Shown here: in pieces, positions 8,572 through 17,023 of the stretch
Numbering within the stretch: position 1 is the first letter of the stretch
Layout: every line of letters begins with the position of its first letter
Origin: Microbacterium hatanonis
GTDB lineage: Bacteria; Actinomycetota; Actinomycetes; Actinomycetales; Microbacteriaceae
DNA length: 64,000 nt
Direction: 5' to 3'
Assembly (NCBI RefSeq): GCF_008017415.1
Contig: NZ_VRSV01000002.1
Location: forward strand, 930,001-994,000
The notes under the pieces: generated by a model
Database searches by the model: none
Told to the model about the DNA's origin: nothing
Seen by the model: the letters and a program-made list of their open reading frames with translations, nothing else
Position numbers and translations under genes: made by a program

Positions 8572-9980
8572 CCGACCAGATCACCGCCCTCAGCGCACGC
8601 GCGCTCGCCGAGGCGATCCGCACCCGGCGGCTCTCGTCGGAGGAGGTCGTGGCCGCTCACCTCGCCCGGATCGACGAGCTGAACCCCGCGATCAACGCGA
8701 TCGTCGCCTTTCAGCCCGAGGTCGCCCTCGAGACCGCGCGCGAACGCGATCGCGAACTCGCTCGGGGCGTGATCCGCGGGCCGATGCACGGTCTGCCGAT
8801 AGCGGTGAAAGACCTCATGGACGTGGCGGGGCTGCCCACCAGCCATGGGTCGCGGATCTACGCGGGCCGGGTCGCCGCCGACGACAGCGTCATCGCCTCC
8901 CGGCTGCGCGAGGCCGGCGTCGTGTTCGTCGGCAAGACGAACACCCCCGAGTTCGGGGCGGGGTCGCACACCTTCAACGAGGTGTTCGGCCCGACGCGCA
9001 ATCCCTACGACATCACCCGGAGCGCCGGGGGCAGCAGCGGGGGAGCCGCCGCGGCGGTCACGACGGGGATGCTGCCCTTCGCCGACGGATCCGATCTCGG
9101 GGGCAGCATCCGCAATCCCGCCTCGTTCGGAAACCTCGTGGGGCTCCGACCGACTGCGGGACGCGTCGCCTCCGCGCGGCCGGGCAATGCGTGGGACCCC
9201 GGATCGGTGCTCGGCGCCCTCACGCGCGATGTGGCCGACACCGCTCTGTTCCTCTCGGTGATCTCCGGTCCCGAGCGTCGCGCGCCCCTGTCGATCGACG
9301 AAGACCCCGATCTCTTCCTCTCGCTCGCGCCCCGGTCGTTCCGAGGCGCGCGGATCGCCTACTCTCCCGACCTCGGCGGTCTCCCGCTCGATCCCGAGGT
9401 GCGCGAGGCGACCGCCGCGGCCGCGCGTCTCGCGAGCGACCTCGGTGCCGAGGTCGTCGAGGTCGACATCGACCTGACGGAGGCCGACCTCGTCTTCGAG
9501 ACGTTCCGCTCGCTGGAGTTCCTCGACGCACACGGAGAGGATGCGGCGCTCCACCCCGACCTCGTCAAGCAGACCGTTCGCGACGACGTCTCCTGGGCCG
9601 ATGGCATCGACGCGCGTCTGCTCAACCGTGCGGCGGGCGCTCGAACGCGTCTGTTCCGGCGCTTCCAGTCGCTTCTCGCCGAATACGACATGCTGCTCGG
9701 TCCGACGACGCAGGTGCTGCCGTTCCCGATCGAATGGGAGTACCCGACCGAGATCGAGGGCGTGGCGATGGAGCGCTACTACACCTGGCAGCGCTCGTGC
9801 AGCCGCATCACGGCGACGGCGATGCCCGCGGTGTCGATGCCGATGACCTTCTCGCGCGGCGGCCTCCCGATCGGTGTGCAGTTCGTCGGGCCGTACCGCG
9901 GCGACCGTCTCCTGCTCGAGTTCGCCCTGACCTGGGAGAGCGCCGTCGGAGATGTGATGGCGCGCCGGCCCGCCGTCTGA
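8568..9980 (+). CDS. Amidase (amidase-signature family)
   Basis: A 470-residue amidase-signature enzyme with a complete Ser-cisSer-Lys triad: lysine in IAVKDLMDVAG, the glycine-serine loop SAGGSSGGAAAA and the nucleophile loop DLGGSIRNPASF. It hydrolyses a carboxamide. It is the last gene of the operon and faces a minus-strand binding-protein gene; a hairpin lies in the 54-base gap. A second amidase of the same type at 13761 shares the VKDLMDVAGLPTS segment, so the regulon has two related copies with probably different substrates. Confidence 0.92.
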   Translation: MTDQITALSARALAEAIRTRRLSSEEVVAAHLARIDELNPAINAIVAFQPEVALETARERDRELARGVIRGPMHGLPIAVKDLMDVAGLPTSHGSRIYAGRVAADDSVIASRLREAGVVFVGKTNTPEFGAGSHTFNEVFGPTRNPYDITRSAGGSSGGAAAAVTTGMLPFADGSDLGGSIRNPASFGNLVGLRPTAGRVASARPGNAWDPGSVLGALTRDVADTALFLSVISGPERRAPLSIDEDPDLFLSLAPRSFRGARIAYSPDLGGLPLDPEVREATAAAARLASDLGAEVVEVDIDLTEADLVFETFRSLEFLDAHGEDAALHPDLVKQTVRDDVSWADGIDARLLNRAAGARTRLFRRFQSLLAEYDMLLGPTTQVLPFPIEWEYPTEIEGVAMERYYTWQRSCSRITATAMPAVSMPMTFSRGGLPIGVQFVGPYRGDRLLLEFALTWESAVGDVMARRPAV

Positions 9981-9982
9981 GA

Positions 9983-10017
9983 GGCGGCCGTCCCTACACG
10001 ACGTCGAGTCGGCCGCC
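9983..10017. terminator. Hairpin between convergent genes
   Basis: An 8-base perfect stem (GGCGGCCG at 9983-9990 with CGGCCGCC at 10010-10017) sits between the end of the amidase gene and the end of the minus-strand binding-protein gene. It has no clear U-run but is placed correctly for a two-way terminator. Confidence 0.45.
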
Positions 10018-10034
10018 CCTCGCCGGTCACGTCA

Positions 10035-11099
10035 TCAGCTCGTGAGCCACTCGGTGTAGCGGTCGTTCATCTCGTCGTACAGTTCGGCGCGGTTGTCGGC
10101 GTCGGCCCAGATGATCTCCGTGTGCTCCGGGGCGTTGGGCAGCGCCGCGATCTCGTCGTCGGAGAGGTACTCGAACGCCGCCGAGCTCGAGGGCCCGTAG
10201 TTCGTGCGGCGCGAGAACTCGGCCTGGAGCTCCGGATCGGCGAGGAACTCCGCGAGCGCGAAGGTGGCGGACGGGTTCTTCGCGCTGGAGGGGACGACGA
10301 AGGGGTTGGCCTCGACGAGCGCCTGGTCCCACGACACGGTCACGTCGAGTCCCGCGTTCTTGAGGGCTGCGAACTGCCCGTTCGGGGAGAACGCGATGGA
10401 CGCGCCGCCGGCGCTCAGCAGCTGCTGCACCTGCGGGTACTCGGTGTAGAACACCATGTCGGGCTTCAACTCGTCGAGCTTCGCGGTCGCGCGGTCGAGG
10501 TCCAGCGGGTAGAGGTCGTCGGGGGCGACGCCGTCGGCGAGGAGGGCGGCTTCGAACATGAAGTCGGAGTACTCTCCCGGCACCGCGCGCTTGCCGGGGT
10601 AGGTCTCCGTGTCCCAGAAGTCCGCCCAGGTCTGCGGGCCCCCGTCGGGGAAGGTCGATGCGAGATAGCCCTGGGCGTACCCGATGATGGGCGTCGCGAT
10701 CGTGTACTCGGCGACATCCGCCGAGAGCTGGTCGGATCGGGGGACGCTCTCGGGGAGCGCGACGAGGTTGTCGGAGTAGAGCACGACCTCCGCCATGCCC
10801 GTCATCATCGTGTCGTAGTCGCCCTCCTCTCCTTCGAGCATCTGGTACTGCACGCTCGCGGCGAGGGTCGTCGCGACCACCTCGACACCGGTCTCCTCCG
10901 TGAAGGGCGCGAAGAAGACCTCTTGGAAGGCCTCGTTCGTCGGGCCCCCGTAGTCGGCCCAGACGATCTGGCCGGATACCGCGGCCGGGTCGTCCGAGCT
11001 CGTCGGAGCGGTCTCCCCGCTCGCGCACGCCGTCGTCGCCAGCGCGACGACGGCCAGCGCACCGGCGACCAGCATCCTGCGTCTTCTTCGTATCCCCAT
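10035..11099 (-). CDS. Polyamine-type ABC transporter substrate-binding lipoprotein (copy 1)
   Basis: A 354-residue extracellular binding protein of the PotD/PotF type. The N-terminus has several arginines, a hydrophobic stretch and a lipobox ending in ATTAC, so it is a lipid-anchored exported protein. The mature part opens with SGQIVWADYGGPTNEAF, a segment almost repeated in the two binding proteins at 15856 and 17024. It stands alone on the minus strand, away from the permeases at 18287-21097, but has the regulon's double operator upstream. A clear aagggagag ribosome site precedes the ATG. It probably delivers a related substrate to the same transporter. Confidence 0.88.
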   Translation of the reverse strand: MGIRRRRRMLVAGALAVVALATTACASGETAPTSSDDPAAVSGQIVWADYGGPTNEAFQEVFFAPFTEETGVEVVATTLAASVQYQMLEGEEGDYDTMMTGMAEVVLYSDNLVALPESVPRSDQLSADVAEYTIATPIIGYAQGYLASTFPDGGPQTWADFWDTETYPGKRAVPGEYSDFMFEAALLADGVAPDDLYPLDLDRATAKLDELKPDMVFYTEYPQVQQLLSAGGASIAFSPNGQFAALKNAGLDVTVSWDQALVEANPFVVPSSAKNPSATFALAEFLADPELQAEFSRRTNYGPSSSAAFEYLSDDEIAALPNAPEHTEIIWADADNRAELYDEMNDRYTEWLTS

Positions 11100-11117
11100 G
11101 ACACTCTCCCTTTTTAT

Positions 11118-11144
11118 GGATCCAACAAGGTAATGTTAGGATCC
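11118..11144. promoter_or_regulatory. Double VanR-like operator, site A (binding protein / M24 genes)
   Basis: GGATCC at 11118-11123 and again at 11139-11144, start-to-start 21 bases, in the divergent gap between the genes at 11099 and 11206. On the minus strand the downstream half reads TTGGATCCA. A possible plus-strand -10 (TAATGT, 11131-11136) lies just before the second half. The arrangement is identical in five other gaps of this window. Confidence 0.8.
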
Positions 11145-11205
11145 AATCCGTTTCCCGTGGGTAACGGCGCATTGCGATCGGAATCCGCCCGACCGGAGGT
11201 GCGGT

Positions 11206-12387
11206 ATGACCCGAGTCGTCCCCCAGGGGCTGCCGTTCCCCCTCGACGAGTACGAGGCCCGTCACGGCGTGCTCCGTGCGGAGATGACGGCGCGAGGAAT
11301 CGACACCCTCTTCGTCACCTCGCCTGCGAATCTCTGCTACCTCACCGGGTACGTCGCGAGCTGGTACGCGCCGCGGCTGCCGATCGGCGCACTCATCCGG
11401 GCGGCCGAGCCCGAGCTCGTGATCGTCGACTGGTCGCGGCACGTCGACTACATCCCGCTGACCGCGATCCACGACGCGATCGAGCTCATCGACTACGGCA
11501 CCGCCGCGAGCGAGGTCGTGCAGGCGGTGCGACGCCGGGGCTGGCACGAGGGGGTCGTCGCGATCGAGTGGCACGCCCCCAATCCGGTCGCCGGGATCGT
11601 GCGCGATCTGGCCGAGGGGCTCCGCGCGATCGGCGCCGAGCTCGTCGAGGGCGACTACCTCGTCGACGATCTGCGGGTGTACAAGTCCCCCGCAGAGCAG
11701 GCGAAGATCGTCCGCGCCGCCGAGATGGCCGACGGTGCCTTCGAGGAACTGCGCGAGAGACTCCGCCCGGGCATGACCGAGCTCGAAGTGTCGGCTCTCA
11801 TCACCTCGCTCCTGGCCGAACGCGGGTCGGAGGTCCCCGCGCAGCACGCGCTGGTCTCATCCGGCCCGACGGCGTGGGCGGACGTGCACGCCTTCCCGTC
11901 GCGACGCGTGATCGAGCGGGGCGACATCGTCTCGGTCGACGCCTCCGGTGTCGTCGATCGCTATCACGCGAACCTCAGCCGCGCGTTCGTCGTGGACGGC
12001 TGGAACGACAGGGCCGAGGAGTACCTCCAAGCGGGCGCGGCGAGCCTGGCCACCCTGTGCCGGGAGGCTCGGAACGGCGAGAGCCCCGCGGGCGCCATGG
12101 CGGCGGCCGAGCGGGAGCTGCGCGAGAGGGTTCCGAGCCGGAACATCTGGTGGGTCGGCGGATACGGATTCGGTCTCGCCTTCCCGCCCAGCTGGGTCGG
12201 CCACACCTATCTGGCCGATGATGGACCCCACCGCGCTGACCTCGCGCCCGGCTACGTCTCGAACTTCGAGACCGTGCTGTTCGATCGGGACGCCGGGTTC
12301 GAGGCCGCTGCGATCGACACGGTGCTCGCCACCGAGGACGGCCTGGCGCCGCTCTCCCGCATCCCGCGCGGACTCCTGCGCACCTGA
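11206..12387 (+). CDS. M24-family (creatinase/aminopeptidase P-like) protein with altered metal site
   Basis: A 393-residue pita-bread-fold protein with a creatinase N-terminal domain (about 1-150) and an M24 catalytic domain (about 160-390). A strong GGAGGT site sits five bases before the ATG. In M24 aminopeptidases five residues bind two metals. Here D245 (VSVDASG) and a glutamate (SNFETVLF) remain, but the second aspartate is N256 (YHANLSR), the GHG histidine is tyrosine (GGYGFG), and the last glutamate before DTVL is isoleucine. That pattern points away from peptidase activity and towards creatinase- or lyase-like members that work without the dimetal centre. It is transcribed away from a binding protein under operator A. 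Confidence 0.82.
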   Translation: MTRVVPQGLPFPLDEYEARHGVLRAEMTARGIDTLFVTSPANLCYLTGYVASWYAPRLPIGALIRAAEPELVIVDWSRHVDYIPLTAIHDAIELIDYGTAASEVVQAVRRRGWHEGVVAIEWHAPNPVAGIVRDLAEGLRAIGAELVEGDYLVDDLRVYKSPAEQAKIVRAAEMADGAFEELRERLRPGMTELEVSALITSLLAERGSEVPAQHALVSSGPTAWADVHAFPSRRVIERGDIVSVDASGVVDRYHANLSRAFVVDGWNDRAEEYLQAGAASLATLCREARNGESPAGAMAAAERELRERVPSRNIWWVGGYGFGLAFPPSWVGHTYLADDGPHRADLAPGYVSNFETVLFDRDAGFEAAAIDTVLATEDGLAPLSRIPRGLLRT

Positions 12388-12429
12388 CCGCCGATCGCTG
12401 CTCGACGAGCCGCCCGAGTAAGGAACCCC

Positions 12430-13764
12430 GTGATCCAGACCATCGTCTACCTCGCTCCGATCGTCACGATGGACCCCGATCGGCCCCGTGCCGAGGCGTT
12501 CGCCGTGCAGGGAGATCGGATCGTGGCCGTCGGCACGGCCGCCGAGGTGCGCGCCGCCGTGCCCGACGGCACTCAGGAGCAACGCCTCGACGGCGTGGTG
12601 CTCCCTGGGCTCATCGACGCCCACCTGCACATGGAGCGCGCCGGGTTGAAGGCGCTCGACTACCTGTCCGACACCGACGGCGTCGACCGCTACATCGAGG
12701 CGATGCGCGACAGCTTCGACGACGACGGCCCGGTCGCTCCGCCCTTCGAGGACCGCGTGCGCGCGCTCGAGCGGGTCCAGCCCCTCTTCCACGCGCTGGG
12801 CTTCACCGGAATCGTGGACCCCGCCGTCACCATCGACGAGATGCGCGGGTACCAGGAGGCGCATCGTCGCGGCGCGCTCACGATGCGCACGGTCGCCATG
12901 CCCTACCTCGAGATCGGTTCCGCGGCGATCCCCGACGTCGACGCCGCCATCGCGCACCTCGACGGCACGGGCGTCTCGACCGGATTCGGTGACGAGCGCC
13001 TGCGCATCGGGCCGATCAAGGTCTACCTCGACGGCGAGGCGCTGAAAGGCCAAGCGCTGCTCGAAGAACCCTGGGATGCGGCGGGATACCGCGGCGAGCA
13101 GCGCCTCTCGACCGGCGACTTCGGCCGGCTCGTCTCCTGGTGCGCCGAGCACGGCTGGGGAGTGGGCACCCACGCCGTCGGCTCGGCGGCCGTCGCGATC
13201 GTCGCCGCGGCCTACGAGGAGGCGGGGGAGGCCGTGCGGGAGCGGCGATTCCAATTCATCCACGCCTACCTCGAGCCGAGCGCCGAGAGCATCGCGTCGG
13301 GGGCGCGGTCGGGAACGATCGCGTCCCTCCAGCCGTCCATCATCTGGCACAACGGCGCCGGACTCCGTCGTTCGCTGGGTGCGCGCGCCGAGCGCGCCAA
13401 CCCGGTGCGCAGCTGGCTCGACGCCGGCGCGACCGTGGCCTTCGGCTCGGACGGGCCGTTCTTCGCCTTCGACCCCCGCTTCCTCATGTGGCAGGCCGTC
13501 ACGCGTCGCGTCGCCGGCGAAGACGAACCGCTCGCCGCGAGCGAAGCGATCACCGTCGCCGAGGCGCTCGCCGCGTACACGACCGGTGCGGCCGTCGCCG
13601 CCCTCGCCGAGCACCACCGCGGCATGATCCGCCCGGGGTATCTCGCCGACTGGGCGCTGTGGGCCGACGACCCGCTCGCCGTGCCGATCGACGACCTCCT
13701 CCATATCCCCGTCCGACGAACCGATGTCGGCGGCCGCACCGTTCACATCCAGGAGCCTCGATGA
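12430..13764 (+). CDS. YtcJ-type amidohydrolase (amidohydrolase_3)
   Basis: A 444-residue metal-dependent amidohydrolase with the N-terminal beta-sandwich typical of imidase-like enzymes (IVTMDPDRPRAEAFAVQ), the HxH motif in LIDAHLHMER, a histidine in GVGTHAVGSA and the final aspartate in AFGSDGPFFAFDP. YtcJ relatives are exo-acting deacylases or amidohydrolases of unknown substrate. It has a GTG start with taaggaac upstream, lies 42 bases after the M24 gene and overlaps the next amidase start by four bases, so it belongs to the same transcript. Confidence 0.87.
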   Translation: MIQTIVYLAPIVTMDPDRPRAEAFAVQGDRIVAVGTAAEVRAAVPDGTQEQRLDGVVLPGLIDAHLHMERAGLKALDYLSDTDGVDRYIEAMRDSFDDDGPVAPPFEDRVRALERVQPLFHALGFTGIVDPAVTIDEMRGYQEAHRRGALTMRTVAMPYLEIGSAAIPDVDAAIAHLDGTGVSTGFGDERLRIGPIKVYLDGEALKGQALLEEPWDAAGYRGEQRLSTGDFGRLVSWCAEHGWGVGTHAVGSAAVAIVAAAYEEAGEAVRERRFQFIHAYLEPSAESIASGARSGTIASLQPSIIWHNGAGLRRSLGARAERANPVRSWLDAGATVAFGSDGPFFAFDPRFLMWQAVTRRVAGEDEPLAASEAITVAEALAAYTTGAAVAALAEHHRGMIRPGYLADWALWADDPLAVPIDDLLHIPVRRTDVGGRTVHIQEPR

Positions 13765-15188
13765 CCGACACCGCCCTTCACGCCTGGTCCGCTCGCGACC
13801 TGGCCTCCGCCGTCGCCGAGCGCGAGGTCTCCGCCGTCGAGGTCATGCGCGCCCACCTCGCCCGCATCGAGGAGTTCGAGGGGCGGATCGCGGCCTTCGT
13901 GTCGCTCCTGCCCGAATCGGAGTCGCTCGCGATGGCCGAACGGGCAGACCGCGCGGTCGCGAGCGGCGAAGAGCTGGGTGTTCTGCACGGCCTCCCGACC
14001 GGCGTCAAAGACCTCATGGACGTCGCCGGCCTTCCGACCTCGCAGGGCTCCGCCGCCTACGCGTCCGAGCCGCCCGCGACCCGCGACAGCGTGCTCGCCG
14101 AGCATCTCCGCCGCGCCGGGGCGCTCATCATCGGCAAGACGAACACGCCCGAGATCGGGCTCGGAACCCTGACCTTCAATCCCGTGCGCGGCGTCTGCCG
14201 CAACCCGTGGGATCTCGCCCGGCATGCGGGCGGATCGAGCGGGGGAGCCGCTGCGGCGGTGGCGGCGGGGATGCTGCCCATCGCCGACGGATCGGACAGC
14301 GGCGGCAGCATCCGCTACCCCTCGTCGTTCTGCAACACGGTGGGTCTTCGGCCGACGCCGGGAATGGTGCCGAGCGGGCGCACCGGCAACGGGTGGGACC
14401 CCCATGGGGTCGCGGGTCCGATGGCGCGAGACTCGCGCGACGCGGCGCTGATGCTCGCCGGCATCGCCGGGCACGATCGTCGCTGGCCCATCTCGTGGGT
14501 CGACGAACCGCGCGCCCTCGCCGATCTGGTCGAGATCGACCTCTCGGGGCTGAGGCTCGGCTGGTCGCCCGACGTCGGGGGACTGCCCATCGACCGCGAG
14601 GTGCGTCGCGTGCTCGCCGACGCGCGGCGCCGGCTGGAGAGTGCGGGGGTCGTCATCGTCGACGTCGAGCCCGACCTCGACGGGGCCGACGAGGCGTGGC
14701 AGGCGATCGAGATGTTCGGATTCGCCGGCGACGCGCGGCCCCGCTTCGCCGAAGGGCGCACCGGCTTCCGCGACGACTACCTGCGCAACGTCCAGGAGGG
14801 GTTCGACCTGTCGGCGGCGGAGCTGATGGACGCTCTCGCGCACCGTACCGAGCTGTTCCGCCGTACCGCGACCGTGCTGCAGCAGGTGGACGCCATCGTC
14901 TACCCCGCGACCCCGGTCGCCGCCCCGCCGGCCGAGGTCGAGTGGGTGGCGGAGGTGGACGGTGTCGCCTTCGACCGCTACTTCCTGTGGCAGCGCGCGG
15001 CGTGCCGCCTCACCGTGACCGGACACCCCGTGCTGGCGACTCCCGCGGGCTTCACGGACGGGGGTCTTCCCGTGGGGATGCAGCTCGTCGGGGCGTCGCG
15101 GCGCGACGCGCGGCTTCTCGCCATCGGGGCCGCGATCGAGGCCGAGCTCGGCCTCGTCGGGGCCGAGCCCACGGCGATCCGGGCCTGA
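13761..15188 (+). CDS. Amidase (amidase-signature family), second copy
   Basis: A 475-residue amidase-signature enzyme. The catalytic lysine is in GVKDLMDVAG, the cis-serine loop is HAGGSSGGAAAA and the nucleophile loop is DSGGSIRYPSSF, so it should be active. It shares long similar stretches with the amidase at 8568 yet differs around the substrate loops. It overlaps the upstream amidohydrolase stop by four bases and is followed three bases later by a small gene of unknown function. Its role is likely amide hydrolysis of an imported or processed intermediate. Confidence 0.92.
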   Translation: MTDTALHAWSARDLASAVAEREVSAVEVMRAHLARIEEFEGRIAAFVSLLPESESLAMAERADRAVASGEELGVLHGLPTGVKDLMDVAGLPTSQGSAAYASEPPATRDSVLAEHLRRAGALIIGKTNTPEIGLGTLTFNPVRGVCRNPWDLARHAGGSSGGAAAAVAAGMLPIADGSDSGGSIRYPSSFCNTVGLRPTPGMVPSGRTGNGWDPHGVAGPMARDSRDAALMLAGIAGHDRRWPISWVDEPRALADLVEIDLSGLRLGWSPDVGGLPIDREVRRVLADARRRLESAGVVIVDVEPDLDGADEAWQAIEMFGFAGDARPRFAEGRTGFRDDYLRNVQEGFDLSAAELMDALAHRTELFRRTATVLQQVDAIVYPATPVAAPPAEVEWVAEVDGVAFDRYFLWQRAACRLTVTGHPVLATPAGFTDGGLPVGMQLVGASRRDARLLAIGAAIEAELGLVGAEPTAIRA

Positions 15189-15191
15189 CCG

Positions 15192-15752
15192 GTGTCGAGC
15201 CTCGAGGCCGGCGTGCCCTACGTGCGCGTCGATCGTCCTCCCGCGTTCGCTGAGGCGGGACTGCGCGTCACCGTCGGGATCCGCCCCGACCACCCCGTCG
15301 GCCGGGGGCCGCAGGGTGCGCTCGCGCACGCGCTCGACGCGGCGGGGTGGTGGATCGGGATCGGCGACGACGGTCGCGCGACGGCCGGGATGGGCACGAC
15401 AGCGGGGCCGGTGAGCCTCTCCGCGGGCGACCCGCTCGCGGCGGGGGAGTGGGCGGAGATCGCCGTCCGCATCCCCGGGCGGGTCGGCGATCGGCTCGAG
15501 GTCTCCGTCCGAACGTCATCGGGTGCCGCCTCGCCGGTGCGTTCCGTCGTGGTGGGTGCGCGGCTCGTCGCGGCTCCGGGCCCGCTCCTGTGGGGATGCA
15601 GAGGGCTGCGCGATCGCCGGGTGCCCCAGCATCCGTTCCTCGGCGCGGTCGGTCCGGTGCTCCTCGACGACGGCTCCTCCACCGTGGCCTGGAGCGAGGT
15701 GTTCGGCATCGAGGCCGGGATGCTGGGCGCGACGCCTGCCGCCGTGCTCTGA
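15192..15752 (+). CDS. Unknown protein, possibly a lone lectin-like beta-sandwich
   Basis: I do not recognise this 186-residue protein with certainty. It lacks a signal peptide and membrane segments and is rich in Gly, Ala, Val and Arg. Alternating short hydrophobic strands (LRVTVGI, WWIGIGD, EIAVRIPG, LEVSVRT, SVVVGARLV) suggest a beta-sandwich. The segment WGCRGLRDRRVPQHPFLG and what follows recalls LamG/concanavalin-like modules such as the N-terminal part of N,N-dimethylformamidase large subunits, but this is a weak impression. The GTG start is three bases after the amidase stop, so it is co-transcribed and may be a partner of an enzyme in this operon. Confidence 0.55.
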   Translation: MSSLEAGVPYVRVDRPPAFAEAGLRVTVGIRPDHPVGRGPQGALAHALDAAGWWIGIGDDGRATAGMGTTAGPVSLSAGDPLAAGEWAEIAVRIPGRVGDRLEVSVRTSSGAASPVRSVVVGARLVAAPGPLLWGCRGLRDRRVPQHPFLGAVGPVLLDDGSSTVAWSEVFGIEAGMLGATPAAVL

Positions 15753-15790
15753 CTCTGTTACACACACGAAACAGTCGAGACACACGATGG

Positions 15791-15817
15791 GGATCCATGT
15801 GATGCAATATTGGATCC
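15791..15817. promoter_or_regulatory. Double VanR-like operator, site B (binding protein 2)
   Basis: GGATCC at 15791-15796 and 15812-15817, 21 bases apart. The second half lies in ATATTGGATCCATTA, and a -10-like CAATAT (15805-15810) directly precedes it. It controls the binding-protein gene at 15856 and perhaps the one at 17024. Confidence 0.8.
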
Positions 15818-15855
15818 ATTAGGACCGCGTACCAACTCCCGAGAGGAACGCACCC

Positions 15856-16932
15856 TTGGCTCCGTTCACCCGTCCTCGCCGCATTGCGGTCTCGGCCGTC
15901 GCCCTCCTCGGCGTCGCCCTCCTCGTCGCGGGGTGCGCCGGCGAGGCCGGTCCGGTCTCGAGCGCGAGCGGCGCGCCCGCGCTGAGCGGCGACATCGTGT
16001 GGGCCGACTACGGCGGCCCGACGAACGAGACGCGTCAGGTGGCGTACTTCGACGGATTCGCCGAGGAGACCGGTGTCGAGGTCGTCTCGACGACGATCGA
16101 AGACGCGATCTACATGTCGATGCTGACCGGCGACCCCGGTGACTACGACGTCTTCCAGGCAAGTGTCGCCGAAGTGCTGCCCAACGTGGCGAACCTGCAC
16201 GAGCTCCCGGAGTCGGCGCAGGGCGACCTGCTGCCGGAATCGGTCCGGCCGTACTTCGTCGGCGGGTTCGTCTTCGCCCAGGCGCAGGGATGGCTGACCG
16301 AGACGTTCCCCGACGGCGGCCCACAGGACTGGGCCGACTTCTTCGACGTCGCGGCGTTCCCGGGCAAGCGCGCCTGGCCGGGATCACCGGGCTCGTTCGA
16401 CGCCTCGTACGAGATCGCGCTCCTCGCCGACGGCGTGGCGCCCGAGGAACTCTATCCGCTGGACCTCGAGCGGGCCGAGGCCAAGCTCGACGAACTCCGC
16501 GGCGATCTCGTCTTCTACCAGAACTACCCCGAGGTGCAGCAGCTCCTCACCAGCGGCAGCGTCTCGATCGCCTCCACCGTGAGCGGGCAGTTCACGGCGC
16601 TGCGCAACGCCGGCTACGACGTCACGATCCAGTGGAACCAAGCCTTCTCGGTCGCCTCCGGACTCGTGGTCCCCCGGGATGTGCGCAACCCGGCGGAGGT
16701 CGACGCCCTGGCCGAGTGGATCAACGACCCCGTGAACCAGGCGGTCTTCGCCGAGCGGACCGGGTACGGACCGGTCAATTCGGAGGTCTTCGACCACCTG
16801 TCCGACGAGGTGGCCGCCGACCTGGTCAACTCGCCGGATCACGCCGACAAGGTCTTGGCATTCGACGATCAGTGGCGCGCCGACCATTACGAGCAGCTCC
16901 TGAACTCCTACACGGCCTGGCTCGCCGGCTGA
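15856..16932 (+). CDS. Polyamine-type ABC transporter substrate-binding lipoprotein (copy 2)
   Basis: A 358-residue binding protein with a lipoprotein signal (hydrophobic stretch, lipobox LVAGC). The mature N-terminus SGDIVWADYGGPTNET and the internal FPDGGPQDWADFFD and RTGYGPVNSEVFDHL segments are nearly the same as in the next gene. The best start is TTG at 15856, with gagagga about eight bases upstream and no better ATG before the arginine-rich signal start. It is probably the second of three binding proteins serving one transporter. Between it and the next gene I see only a weak hairpin. Confidence 0.88.
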   Translation: MAPFTRPRRIAVSAVALLGVALLVAGCAGEAGPVSSASGAPALSGDIVWADYGGPTNETRQVAYFDGFAEETGVEVVSTTIEDAIYMSMLTGDPGDYDVFQASVAEVLPNVANLHELPESAQGDLLPESVRPYFVGGFVFAQAQGWLTETFPDGGPQDWADFFDVAAFPGKRAWPGSPGSFDASYEIALLADGVAPEELYPLDLERAEAKLDELRGDLVFYQNYPEVQQLLTSGSVSIASTVSGQFTALRNAGYDVTIQWNQAFSVASGLVVPRDVRNPAEVDALAEWINDPVNQAVFAERTGYGPVNSEVFDHLSDEVAADLVNSPDHADKVLAFDDQWRADHYEQLLNSYTAWLAG

Positions 16933-17023
16933 CCGATTCTTCCGTTCCCGGCGGGTGCCCGTACCCGTCGGAACCTTCCCGCACCACACCCGCACCGCAC
17001 GTCTTCGAGAGGAACCCCATCAC

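Noticed and set aside
15753..15790. CTGTT..AACAG inverted repeat after the small unknown gene
   Set aside because: The stem is only five bases with no U-run; too weak to call a terminator.
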